Below, one piece after another: positions 56,280 through 64,000 of a DNA stretch of 64,000 bases (position 1 is the first letter of the stretch; every line of letters starts with the position of its first letter). Source of the stretch: Phytopseudomonas flavescens (GTDB lineage: Bacteria; Pseudomonadota; Gammaproteobacteria; Pseudomonadales; Pseudomonadaceae); NCBI RefSeq assembly GCF_900100535.1, contig NZ_FNDG01000005.1:248001-312000 (forward strand), in the 5' to 3' direction. The notes under the pieces are model-generated. The model was not told the origin of the DNA. It ran no database searches and saw only the letters and a program-made list of their open reading frames with translations. A program made the position numbers and the translations under genes.

Positions 56280-58501
56280 TGTTTCCGACAAGACCATCCA
56301 TCGAAAACCTGCACCGCGGTCTGGTTGACCCTCGAACTCAAGAAGCTCAGCGCATTCAGCGTGCGCGCGTTGAAGATGTTACTGGGCAGAATCAGGGGGC
56401 CATAGAACTCAACCAAATGCCGGGTAGCTTCCCGAGGCCTGAACGGGACACCACGCCGTTCGCTGCACCAGAAAACCTGATGCGCAGGGCGCAGGCGTTG
56501 CGCGCGCAAATGCAGGAAGCAGATCCTGCGGCGAGAAGACCGGCAAACAGCCAGCAAGCAAAGGAGCGCATGCTTATCGAAGGAGAGCTGATCGAGGCAC
56601 GCGCCCAGCATGCGGTTGAAACGGGTCAGCCCGATCAAGCATTCGAAGGCTTCAATGAAATGGCTCAGAGACTGGGGCTTACCAGCGTTCTTGCCGATGA
56701 CGTGGACAGGATCCATACGCAATTCACCAGTGACATTGACAGGGTCTTAAAAGAATCAAGTGAGAATCCGGACAGTGGCCCAAGCCACCTCACAAACAGC
56801 ATGCGCGCCGCCGTACAGAATCAGGCGGATTTGTTTGCAAAGCGCGACGCTGTCTATGAAGAGGTGTTGAATGAGGACTTGACCAAGGCCGAACGCGAAC
56901 ATGTGCTGGCGAGCCAGCTGAGCTTCTCGTTCTATGCCACCGAGGTGGGCAGCAGGATTCCCGAAACGCTCGACAGAACCCTGAGTCACGCCACTAATGT
57001 CGTCGAGGGTCTGCAAGCCAAAAAAGCCGAGTACGCACAATTGTTCGGGGCAGGAGCGACCCAAACTGCTGCTCTTGATGCCCAGATAACAGAATGGTCC
57101 ACAGCGGCCGAACAGCTGCAAAAAATGAAGACTGATCTGTTGCCCGACTTCAATAAAGCGATGGATCTGAACAAACTTGTTCAGCACATCAATGCATTGA
57201 ATGAAAGCAGTGGCAGTCTGCGCAATCAACTTCATGCGTTTATGGGGCAGGGCCTGCGGCAAATGGTTTTGTCGGGGTTTGCACTAGGCGCCGCGAACGC
57301 ATTCACCGAGGCGGCGCTAACCAAATGGCCAGGGGCCCAGCCAATCGTAGGAGGGCTGGTCACTGGCTTGGCCCATGACTTCGGCACCCATTTCCTGGCG
57401 CGCGGAGTACTCGACATCGTCGGAGGCGCCACACGGGCCGTCACACCGGGCGAAGTCACCACTGCGCCCAATAAATATGTCAGCGTAAACGGTGTCCCGC
57501 GTGAACGAAGCCCCGATGAAATAAATCAGAAGCGGGCGGAAAACGACGAGATGGTCAGGCAACTCAAGCAAACACAGAACGCCCACAAACTCGGTGTCGC
57601 GTCGGCAGAGGCGCAGTTCTGGGGCATGTTCTTTGGTGCACAAGGTGGCCGCGGCACACTCTTCAATAGCACAGGGGCCGAAACAGGCGGAACGCCCCTC
57701 GACAGCACAGCCGCCGATCACCCAGGTGGCGCCACCATGAGTTCGATGGTCGCGGGCTTCGGCATGGGTGCCAAAGGAGGCATGGCGGGAATGCGAGCCA
57801 GTGTCACGGATGGGCAGAATAGATCTATTCCAGCCTACACCATGGCGCCGGCCCCCAAACCCAAAGAGAATTCAGCAGCGGCCACTACAGCCCCATCGTC
57901 CAGCGAGGAAAAGACAGGGTGGGTTCAAACCAAAGAGTGGCTTCAGAAAGGCGCGAAAGAGATGGACTATCGCAAGCCTGGCCCTCGACAAACCATTGAA
58001 AACAAGGCGGGCTCGCTGGCGTCGGGACTGGCCTTGGGCAAAGTCATGGGGCCTGCGAGGGATGCCGTGGCAAACAGTCAACCCGCACTCAAGATCCCCA
58101 TTGAAGGTTTGGCAACGGGCGGAAGATCGCCTCTGCTTCTCGCCCTGTTCTGGGGAGGCGCGCAACTTGGAAGCATCGTCAAAGCTGACCAGGCGAGAGA
58201 AAAAGCAGCTGAGGCAGCTCGGGCTGAGGCAGCAGGTGAGGAGCCGAACTATCAACCCTCTTCTTTTGGCGGCCTTAAATCCGCCTGGAAAACGGTCATG
58301 CAGCCTAATCGCGATGAAAACCCGCATAGGTTCGACCCCAACACAGTAGGCCGAGCAGTCGAAAACACCTATGACGTTTTGCAAGCGGCCGGCCAGATCC
58401 CTCATACCACCATTTCCGGTGCAGTTGAATGGGCAGGCGGCAAGGCAGCGTCGGCGTTAAAGCGCGAAAAGCCCTCGGGCGACCCCTCGGATAATGTCTG
58501 A
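56279..58501 (+). CDS. hopM1: HopM1-like type III effector
   Basis: 740 aa. Similar to HopM1 of P. syringae, an effector delivered into plant cells that targets host vesicle traffic via MIN7 and causes apoplastic water-soaking. Landmarks from memory of HopM1: IVGGLVTGLAHDFGTHF, AEAQFWGMFFGAQGGRG, DGQNRSIPAYT, and the C-terminal QPNRDENPHRFDPNTVGRAV with ENTYDVLQAAGQIPH. The N-terminal ~250 aa is Gln/Glu-rich and predicted helical, likely the secretion and chaperone-binding part. Base composition is lower in GC than neighbours, a sign of transfer. Ends in a strong terminator. Confidence 0.8.
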   Translation: MFPTRPSIENLHRGLVDPRTQEAQRIQRARVEDVTGQNQGAIELNQMPGSFPRPERDTTPFAAPENLMRRAQALRAQMQEADPAARRPANSQQAKERMLIEGELIEARAQHAVETGQPDQAFEGFNEMAQRLGLTSVLADDVDRIHTQFTSDIDRVLKESSENPDSGPSHLTNSMRAAVQNQADLFAKRDAVYEEVLNEDLTKAEREHVLASQLSFSFYATEVGSRIPETLDRTLSHATNVVEGLQAKKAEYAQLFGAGATQTAALDAQITEWSTAAEQLQKMKTDLLPDFNKAMDLNKLVQHINALNESSGSLRNQLHAFMGQGLRQMVLSGFALGAANAFTEAALTKWPGAQPIVGGLVTGLAHDFGTHFLARGVLDIVGGATRAVTPGEVTTAPNKYVSVNGVPRERSPDEINQKRAENDEMVRQLKQTQNAHKLGVASAEAQFWGMFFGAQGGRGTLFNSTGAETGGTPLDSTAADHPGGATMSSMVAGFGMGAKGGMAGMRASVTDGQNRSIPAYTMAPAPKPKENSAAATTAPSSSEEKTGWVQTKEWLQKGAKEMDYRKPGPRQTIENKAGSLASGLALGKVMGPARDAVANSQPALKIPIEGLATGGRSPLLLALFWGGAQLGSIVKADQAREKAAEAARAEAAGEEPNYQPSSFGGLKSAWKTVMQPNRDENPHRFDPNTVGRAVENTYDVLQAAGQIPHTTISGAVEWAGGKAASALKREKPSGDPSDNV

Positions 58502-58529
58502 ATTGGCAATTTCGCGTTAATGAAATCGG

Positions 58530-58562
58530 ATCCCTGGCACTTTGGTGCCAGGGATTTTTTAT
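58530..58562 (+). terminator. hopM1 terminator
   Basis: Perfect 11-bp stem ATCCCTGGCAC/GTGCCAGGGAT (58530-58540 with 58545-58555), loop TTTG, then TTTTTAT. Strong intrinsic terminator 28 bp after the stop codon. Confidence 0.95.
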
Positions 58563-58683
58563 AAACCTCACGCCCCATCTCCTCGACAAGACCGATGCAT
58601 TTACGAATGCTCATACCCTTATCACACCGCGACCACGTGTGCCCGGTAGCTCGAGACGCCTGCTGAACCGGCCCGCATGACCG

Positions 58684-58712
58684 GGAACCGAATGCCGCCA
58701 TCTGACCACCCA
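58684..58712 (+). promoter_or_regulatory. HrpL promoter (hrp box) before hopAA1
   Basis: GGAACC at 58684-58689, 16 bases, CCACCCA at 58706-58712. Exact match to consensus. The effector ATG is about 305 bases downstream, an unusually long leader with no supported open frame of its own. Confidence 0.8.
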
Positions 58713-59017
58713 TCGCCTTGACCCACGACGTGCAGCGACAGCGCCTCGGCTGACGACGCAGACGGGTCGTTGCACAGCAACACGTGGAGCACCGAAAGTC
58801 GCCGGGAAGCGCTTTTGACGTCGGCTCTGCCGACGGCCCGTAGGCGGTCCGCCAGGGACGGCAGGCCACCGCAAACCAACCAACAAGACCACGCCCTGTG
58901 CCCCTGGCCAGGCATGCCACGGTAGCCGGTCGACCTGGCCTATCGAGCACTTTTCGCGAGCCCGGATTCGGACTTCTCGCTTCTGCCTCAAACGTATCTT
59001 TCGCTTGAGGACACTTC

Positions 59018-60589
59018 ATGAACATCTCACCCGCCCATAACGCTTCGCGACCCAGCCTGGAACTGCAACACCTGCGCACTCAGGCCAGCACGGCCGTGGA
59101 ACGCGCGACCTCGCGCAACCAACGAGAAATCGCCGCGGCCCTGGAAAGGATCTTCGCCCGCTGTGCGCTGCCGCAGGAGGACTTCAACCGCCTGGTGCAG
59201 ACGCGTGCCGCCAGACTGGACGAAAAGGGAGAGTCCGCCCGGGATGTGGAGAACACCTTCGCCAAGGGCGAGAAACTCAATACCGGGGCCAAGGCCGTGA
59301 CCGGCTTCCTCAAGTCGATCCCCTTCGGGGCGGCCGGCGCCACCCTGCAGGCACGCCCCGACCTGTTGATGCCCGGCGGGCACCCGATCAGCCCGGTGGC
59401 GCAGAACGTGCTGACGGCAGCACTCTACGTTGCCTACAACTCCGTGGGCATCACGCCCTTCGCCAGATCCACGCAGAACACCCTGTTCATGTCCGCCCAG
59501 GACAAGGACCTCGACGACGCCATGAAGGCCCACGCGCGCAGCAAGGACCCCACGCCCCTGAGAAAGGGCCTGGAAAGCGCGGCCACGGTACAGAGCTTCA
59601 CCGCCAAAAGCGGTATCGTCTCCGCGGAGCGCTATGCCGTGGACAAAATCGCCAATGCGTTCACCGCTCCCGAGCAGGCCAAGCGTATCGCTGACCATGT
59701 CAAAAGCGCCTCGTCGTCTTTCGGCTCGCTGTTGGCAGGTGCCGCGATGAGCCTGTTGCAGCAGGCGTTCGACAAGAGCCATCAGCGTATCGGCCCGGAG
59801 TTCATGATGGGCAGAACCGATTGGGAAACCGAGTACGACGAACTCAAGGCCCATAGCTGGAAGGACACGGCGGTCAGCATCGGCTCGCGTGCCTTGCACA
59901 TTCCCCTGGACATCGCCCAGGACCTGAGCAAGCAGATCCAGTCCATGTTCACACCGACCGGCCTGGTCTCCGACATTGCCATCCTGGGTGGCGGCCTCGC
60001 GGCCACGGAGACCTTCCGCGCCTTCATGCACGGTTATCTCACCGAAAACACCTCGCTGGGCGGGCCCGAGGCCAAACTGCTCGCGGATCTCTCGGCGATG
60101 CCCTTCGAGGCGCTCTATTTCGGTGGATGGGCACTCACGGCGGCAGCCACCAAGGAGGCAGCCGCCTGGGCCGACGACATGATCAACAAACTGCGCACCC
60201 GCGGCGCCCTGGAGGACGGTGACTTGCGCCGGGGCGAAGCCATCATTCGGGATCCCGCCAATCTGGCGGTGACCACCGACCAGCCGTCGCTGCATGTGGT
60301 CAGGCAGCTCGACCTGGAGGCCAACGCCAACGCCCGGCAGCAAACCACCAGCCCCAGGACCTCCCTGGGTGGCTGGAACAGTGGTCTGCTCGACCGGGAG
60401 CACAGGGTCGCCGAAAGCCCGACCGCACGCGCTCCCGGCTCCAGCCAACCGGTCACCGGCAGTCCAGAGCATTCGTTGAGTGGCCGCAACAGCGTCCGAG
60501 CCCGCGCCTCCAGCGACGGCACGGGCTCGGACGCCGGAAGCTTCCACACCGCCAGCGAAGGCAGCCAGGACGACCGAATGGCCCGATAA
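59018..60589 (+). CDS. hopAA1: HopAA1-like type III effector
   Basis: 523 aa. The N-terminal half resembles HopAA1 (CEL effector of P. syringae) in order: NQREIAAALERIFARCAL, RAARLDEKGESARDVENTF, AKGEKL, and the later DWETEYDELKAHSWKDTAV and GRALHIPLDIAQDL-type text (SRALHIPLDIAQDLSK). An extended Ser/Thr/Pro-rich C-terminal tail (about 440-523) has no obvious counterpart that I recall. The start at 59018 is preceded by GAGGAC at seven bases. Effects on host unknown here; HopAA1 family members act redundantly with HopM1. Confidence 0.78.
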   Translation: MNISPAHNASRPSLELQHLRTQASTAVERATSRNQREIAAALERIFARCALPQEDFNRLVQTRAARLDEKGESARDVENTFAKGEKLNTGAKAVTGFLKSIPFGAAGATLQARPDLLMPGGHPISPVAQNVLTAALYVAYNSVGITPFARSTQNTLFMSAQDKDLDDAMKAHARSKDPTPLRKGLESAATVQSFTAKSGIVSAERYAVDKIANAFTAPEQAKRIADHVKSASSSFGSLLAGAAMSLLQQAFDKSHQRIGPEFMMGRTDWETEYDELKAHSWKDTAVSIGSRALHIPLDIAQDLSKQIQSMFTPTGLVSDIAILGGGLAATETFRAFMHGYLTENTSLGGPEAKLLADLSAMPFEALYFGGWALTAAATKEAAAWADDMINKLRTRGALEDGDLRRGEAIIRDPANLAVTTDQPSLHVVRQLDLEANANARQQTTSPRTSLGGWNSGLLDREHRVAESPTARAPGSSQPVTGSPEHSLSGRNSVRARASSDGTGSDAGSFHTASEGSQDDRMAR

Positions 60590-60758
60590 GCATGCCGGCG
60601 CCCCAGGCAGGCGATCGACCTTCCCGGGGCCTCGAGACGGGCCCGGCGCAACGCCGGGTCCGCGCCGCTACCGTGGCAGACGAGCAGGAAACGATGGCCG
60701 CAGTACACGTCGAAGACGCCGCGTAGCGTCCGGCCGATCACGCCACGGCCTGCAGCAG

Positions 60759-60786
60759 GGAACCGCTGGCAATTGCCCACCACTCA
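60759..60786 (+). promoter_or_regulatory. HrpL promoter (hrp box) before hrpK
   Basis: GGAACC at 60759-60764, 15 bases, CCACTCA at 60780-60786, 34 bp before the hrpK-like ATG. Exact match to the consensus. Confidence 0.88.
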
Positions 60787-60820
60787 CCCCTAAACCACGC
60801 CATCAGGAAGGGGAACCACC

Positions 60821-62524
60821 ATGCGGCTTTCGAGCTTCTCACCGCCAAATCAACCCGCCAACCTCGGCATGCCGCCCGAGTCGCCCAGGCCGCAGCCCCA
60901 GGCGGGCGCCAAGCCGACGCCGCAGGGCGGTTTCAGCATCTCCTGGCAGGCCCCCGGCTCGACGCAACCCCAGCGCCCGTCGGCGGCATCCGACGCCGGC
61001 ACCCAGCGCCGGGACAATGCCGAGGGTCAACCAGGCCTGCCCGCCCTGGACCTGATCCTGGCGTTTCTGGGCAGGTCGAGCGACGCCGGCGGCAAGCCGC
61101 CAGCCGCGCAGTGCCAATCGCCAGCGGCGGGCCCCGCGCAGGAGCAGCAGCGGATGCCCTTCGAAGAAGTGGTCTCGATCCTGGGACGCAACGAGAACCT
61201 GCTGAAGAAGCCGCTCGACCGCGAGGGCCTGGAAAAGCTCCGTGACGACCCGAAGACGCCGAGTGACGCCAAGCAGGCCCTGGGCGCGCTGCTGGACAAT
61301 CCCGACTACTACGCCGCCTTCGACCAGGCCAAGGAAGGCAAGGCAGATGGCAAGACCAGTTCGAAGGATGTGCAGAAACTGCAGGAACATCCGCACATCC
61401 GCGCCTACGCCGATGCCAAGGCGGGCCAGTACACCGATAACTACGTACCTTCCGATGCCCCACCGGACGCGCCTGGCCGTGTCATGACCGCCAACGACGC
61501 CATGCGCGAGCTGTACCTGTATTCGGAGAGCCTGCCCAAGAACATCAGCCTGGACACCCTGCAGAACATCGCCGACGGCTCCCAGAAGATGGGCAAGTGC
61601 CCGCCACAGCTGGCGGCCGCGGCGAAGTTCTTCGTGCAGAACCCGGATCAGTGGCAGGCCTTCTCCGGCAAGAGCGATCCGTCCGGCTCGGTATCCCGGG
61701 ATCGCCTCAGCGACCTGGCGGCCTTCAACGTCAAGCTCTCGCCGCAGGAGAACAGCGCCCTGGAGACGCTCAAGAACAACAAGGACATCTTCTTCAAGGG
61801 CGGCGGCATCACCCCGGAGAAGCTGGAGTCGATCGCCAACAACAAGGAGAACAGCCAGGAAGTACGGGACACCGCCAACCTGCTCGCCCAACCCAATTCG
61901 ATGCTGTTCTCGATGCTTGACAACGGCAAGCATGGCGCCGGGGGCAACTTCTTCAACAAGGCCAACGACCGCAACATCGGCAAGGGCGACCTGGATGCCT
62001 TCATCAGCAAAGGCAGCAATCAGGTGGCCGACGCGCCCCTGCCCTCCTCGCGCCCGGTCGCATCGGCGCAGAAGGACATGGCCGCCGGCCAGGAAACCCA
62101 GCCTGACGCGAAGAAAGAGAAGGGCGGCGGTTTCAGCAAGTTCCTGGATATCTTCAGCTATGTCGCCTCCGGTCTGATGATGCTCATCCCGGGCGCGGGC
62201 GTGGCGGGCGCGGCGATGGCTGCCGGACGCGTCGCAGCGACGGCGGTGGGCCGCACGGTGGCGACCACGGCGGCCAAGGAAGCGACCAAGGAGGCAGCCA
62301 CCCAGGTGGGCAAGCAGACCACCCGGCAAGCCCTCACCGAGAGCGCCAAGCAGGGTGCCCGCGACGGCTTCAAGGAAGGGCTCAAGGATGGTGCCAAGGA
62401 CTTTGGCAAGGAGGCTGCCAAGGACCTGGCCAAGGAAGGCATCGACCGCTACAGGAACCGGGACGAGGAACGCGTGGCGAGCAATCCCAATATCGAACAG
62501 CCCAGGGTCTGGGCCCAGGGCTGA
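60821..62524 (+). CDS. hrpK: HrpK/HrpF/NolX-family translocator
   Basis: 567 aa, acting outside the cell in passing effectors across the host membrane. It has internal repeats of the HrpF/NolX type: ILGRNENLLKKPLDREGLEK, LGALLDNPDYYAAFDQAKEG, and AAAAKFFVQNPDQWQAFSGK with the repeated DRLSDLAAFN and ITPEKLESIANNKENS. The C-terminal region (about 430-500) is hydrophobic (VASGLMMLIPGAGVAGAAMA), a probable membrane insertion segment, then Ala/Lys-rich helix. It lies next to hrpL as hrpK does in P. syringae, but is shorter than HrpK1. AGGAAGGGG precedes the ATG. Confidence 0.8.
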   Translation: MRLSSFSPPNQPANLGMPPESPRPQPQAGAKPTPQGGFSISWQAPGSTQPQRPSAASDAGTQRRDNAEGQPGLPALDLILAFLGRSSDAGGKPPAAQCQSPAAGPAQEQQRMPFEEVVSILGRNENLLKKPLDREGLEKLRDDPKTPSDAKQALGALLDNPDYYAAFDQAKEGKADGKTSSKDVQKLQEHPHIRAYADAKAGQYTDNYVPSDAPPDAPGRVMTANDAMRELYLYSESLPKNISLDTLQNIADGSQKMGKCPPQLAAAAKFFVQNPDQWQAFSGKSDPSGSVSRDRLSDLAAFNVKLSPQENSALETLKNNKDIFFKGGGITPEKLESIANNKENSQEVRDTANLLAQPNSMLFSMLDNGKHGAGGNFFNKANDRNIGKGDLDAFISKGSNQVADAPLPSSRPVASAQKDMAAGQETQPDAKKEKGGGFSKFLDIFSYVASGLMMLIPGAGVAGAAMAAGRVAATAVGRTVATTAAKEATKEAATQVGKQTTRQALTESAKQGARDGFKEGLKDGAKDFGKEAAKDLAKEGIDRYRNRDEERVASNPNIEQPRVWAQG

Positions 62525-62703
62525 GCGGCCGATGGTCGCGGCGCGTGTCGATAGCCTGACGGCAGGGGCGGGCCTTGGTGGCGCTGCTCTCGCCCGGTGC
62601 CGGCCCGACGATGGCAGGGCGCGCTTGCCGGGATGAACCGGGCGCAAGCGGCCGACCACAGCCGCACCAGCCGACGGGCCGAGTGCGGCACGGCCGTGAG
62701 CCG

Positions 62704-63258
62704 TCAGGCGAAGGGGTCGACCGCCCGGCGCAATTGCTCACGGGCCCGGGACAGCCGTGAGCGCACGGTGCCGATCGGCACGCCCAGGCTTTGCGCCGTC
62801 TCCTGGTAGTTGCCGTCCATCACCAGGCTCACATGGATCACCTGGCGCATGGCCGCCGGCAGGGCCTGTATGGCTTCGACCGTGCGCTGCAGCTGCCGGC
62901 TGCCGTCTACCTGCTGGCCGATATCGGCGTGCCGCTCGTGCGCGATGTTCGGCTGGTCGTCGAGGCTTTCCTGATAAGGCTGGTTGTAGCAGCGCCGGAA
63001 GTGATTGCGGATCAGGTTCAGGGCGATGCCGCACAGCCAGGTTTCCGGCTTGCTGGCGTGCTGGAACTTGTGCTCGTTGCGCAACGCTTCGAAGAAGGTG
63101 CATTGCAGGATGTCGTCGGCGTCGTCGGGGTTCATCACCCGCTTGTGCACGAAGGCACGAAGCTTCTGCACCTGGGCCTGATCCAGCTGGCGAATGGCGC
63201 TGACGGTCCGGTTGGCAGGGCGGCTGACGCAAGGACGGATGGCGAGATTTGCTGACAT
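62704..63258 (-). CDS. hrpL: ECF sigma factor HrpL
   Basis: 184 aa, the same length as P. syringae HrpL, and similar along its length: LRAFVHKRVMNPDDADDIL, then CTFFEALRNEHKFQHASKP, TWLCGIALNLIRNHFRR (region 2), and VSLVMDGNYQETAQSLGVP, IGTVRSRLSRAREQL (region 4). It directs RNA polymerase to hrp boxes, five of which occur nearby. AGGAGA precedes the ATG at 63258; the longer open frame was rejected. Divergent from hrpJ. Confidence 0.95.
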   Translation of the reverse strand: MSANLAIRPCVSRPANRTVSAIRQLDQAQVQKLRAFVHKRVMNPDDADDILQCTFFEALRNEHKFQHASKPETWLCGIALNLIRNHFRRCYNQPYQESLDDQPNIAHERHADIGQQVDGSRQLQRTVEAIQALPAAMRQVIHVSLVMDGNYQETAQSLGVPIGTVRSRLSRAREQLRRAVDPFA

Positions 63259-63286
63259 GGGCTTCTCCTGTGTGGGACAGGAGCCA

Positions 63287-63303
63287 TAGCGACATGCATG
63301 CCA
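63287..63303 (-). promoter_or_regulatory. Sigma-54 (-24/-12) promoter of hrpL
   Basis: Minus-strand TGGCATGCATGTCGCTA (63303-63287): GG-N10-GC spacing and TGGCAT/TCGC elements fit the RpoN consensus TGGCACG-N4-TTGCW with two mismatches. The predicted start is near 63277, about 19 bases before the hrpL ATG. HrpR/HrpS activate this promoter in P. syringae; their genes are not in the window. Confidence 0.8.
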
Positions 63304-63319
63304 TCTCAGGATCACGCAA

Positions 63320-63332
63320 TAAGCCATTGATT
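63320..63332 (-). promoter_or_regulatory. IHF site upstream of hrpL
   Basis: Minus-strand AATCAATGGCTTA matches WATCAANNNNTTR exactly, centred about 50 bp upstream of the predicted transcription start. IHF bending is required at the hrpL promoter in P. syringae; the position fits. Confidence 0.65.
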
Positions 63333-63427
63333 ACAAAATAAAAACACCTATGCAACCGTCTCACCTTGAGCAAGATCCTGCCGCTGCGCCCCGCTACCCG
63401 GACAAATTCCTGCACAGCGCCTTTTCG

Positions 63428-63455
63428 GGAACCGGATCGGCTGCCACGCCACTCA
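63428..63455 (+). promoter_or_regulatory. HrpL promoter (hrp box) before hrpJ
   Basis: GGAACC at 63428-63433, 15 bases, CCACTCA at 63449-63455. Exact match, 28 bp before the hrpJ ATG. Confidence 0.88.
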
Positions 63456-63483
63456 ATCAGCATTCGTTCTTGCAGGCTGCGCC

Positions 63484-64000
63484 ATGATCAACCGTGCGAC
63501 GTCCTCCACTGCGCCATCGCGCCTGCCACCGGTCGCACCGGGATCGGCGGCTACCCGTGGCGCGCCCGGCACGCCCCTGCAACAGGGCGGCGCGCAGGTG
63601 GCTGGCACCACGACGCAGCAGGTCTCCAGCTTCAATGCCGAGCTGAGCCAGGTCAGCATCAGCCTGCACAAACGCAACCTGCGCTTCAAGGCCCTGCAAC
63701 TGCAGTCGCAGAAAGTGCTGCAGTACAAGCTGTACAAACAGTTGCTCACGACCCTCGAGTCGAAGGCCGACCTGCTGCGCCAGAGCGCCCGTACCGAGGG
63801 CGGTTTCAGGCAGGTTTTCGACAGCTCGCGGCACGACAACGGCCATGCGCTCGCCTTGCTGCGGATCGCCGAGCGCCAGGCGCTGCAGGAGCGCTCGTTC
63901 GAGGAGGCCAGGAAGCTGCAGGCGCTGCGCCTGCAGTTCGATGAGCAGCGTGCACAGCGAGCGCGTTCGCTGCGCACCCGGGTGCAGTTCTCCTCGACCC
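63484..64000 (+). CDS. hrpJ: HrpJ-family type III gatekeeper (SctW), 5' part
   Basis: 172 residues to the window end, no stop. The N-terminus is Ser/Thr/Pro-rich (MINRATSSTAPSRLPP) then helical: SVSISLHKRNLRFK-type sequence (VSISLHKRNLRFKALQLQ), QVFDSSRHDNGHAL, and ERQALQERSFEEARKLQ. This arrangement and the position next to hrpL fit HrpJ/InvE (SctW), which controls switching of secretion between translocator and effector substrates. It likely begins the hrpJ-hrcV operon, which continues past the window. Confidence 0.75.
   Translation, partial: MINRATSSTAPSRLPPVAPGSAATRGAPGTPLQQGGAQVAGTTTQQVSSFNAELSQVSISLHKRNLRFKALQLQSQKVLQYKLYKQLLTTLESKADLLRQSARTEGGFRQVFDSSRHDNGHALALLRIAERQALQERSFEEARKLQALRLQFDEQRAQRARSLRTRVQFSST

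Noticed and set aside
63265..63283. Hairpin CTCCTGT/ACAGGAG that could hide the hrpL ribosome-binding site
   Set aside because: The predicted transcript start near 63277 falls inside the 5' arm, so the RNA would lack most of that arm.

Overview
The window is a piece of a Pseudomonas chromosome, very probably a plant-associated species. The gene order lipA / lipB-ybeD-dacA-rlpA-mltB-rodA-mrdA-rlmH-rsfS-nadD-proA is typical of the genus, and most of the DNA is GC-rich with Pseudomonas-like codon use. The right end carries a Pseudomonas syringae-type Hrp type III secretion region, which points to a plant host. No rRNA, tRNA, CRISPR array or intact insertion sequence was seen. Functional calls come from reading the sequence and remembered family features; no searches were run.

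Layout. (1) 1-12007: a RidA tail, then lipoate synthesis and a long minus-strand cell-wall and housekeeping run (dacA, rlpA, mltB, rodA, mrdA, rlmH, rsfS, nadD, proA), mostly with ATGA-type overlaps. (2) 12279-21082: a DedA-PAP2 fusion, a LON-domain protein, cidA/lrgB, a MORN-repeat lipoprotein with a caspase-like C13 domain, two oxidoreductases, a Ca2+/H+ antiporter and an adenine deaminase-like protein. (3) 21184-32889: a copper-handling set (PCuAC, PepSY, DUF2946), a LysR gene divergent from a quinone-oxidoreductase-like gene, and a haem-uptake locus (phuR divergent from phuSTUV plus a ChaN-like lipoprotein). (4) 33291-40958: an AT-richer island holding one tightly packed six-gene operon: ATP-grasp ligase, AMP-dependent ligase, methyltransferase, acyl-CoA-dehydrogenase-fold oxygenase, an orphan ectoine-synthase (EctC) homologue and an EamA exporter. 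It looks like a compact non-NRPS biosynthetic cluster for a small cyclised amino-acid-derived metabolite. (5) 40959-53932: sfsA, a broken aminotransferase, dksA, gluQ, a lipase, osmE, a YniB-like protein, a TonB receptor with a strong Zur box, an acyl-CoA ligase, and an ene-reductase/ArsR pair behind a 40-bp palindrome. (6) 53933-64000: the Hrp region: a candidate effector, shcM-hopM1-like, hopAA1-like, hrpK-like, hrpL, and the start of hrpJ.

How the last region works. hrpL encodes an ECF sigma factor. Upstream of it are a -24/-12 (sigma-54) promoter and an exact IHF consensus, as expected for HrpRS/RpoN control. Five sites match the HrpL promoter consensus GGAACC-N15/16-CCACNNA exactly. They stand before the candidate effector (minus strand), shcM-hopM1, hopAA1, hrpK and hrpJ. 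All the Hrp genes here other than hrpL are therefore predicted to be one HrpL regulon. The minus-strand box also argues that the first effector starts well inside its longest open frame.

Most worth pursuing: the EctC-containing operon in the AT-rich island, and the unrecognised HrpL-controlled effector candidate at 54521-55564.
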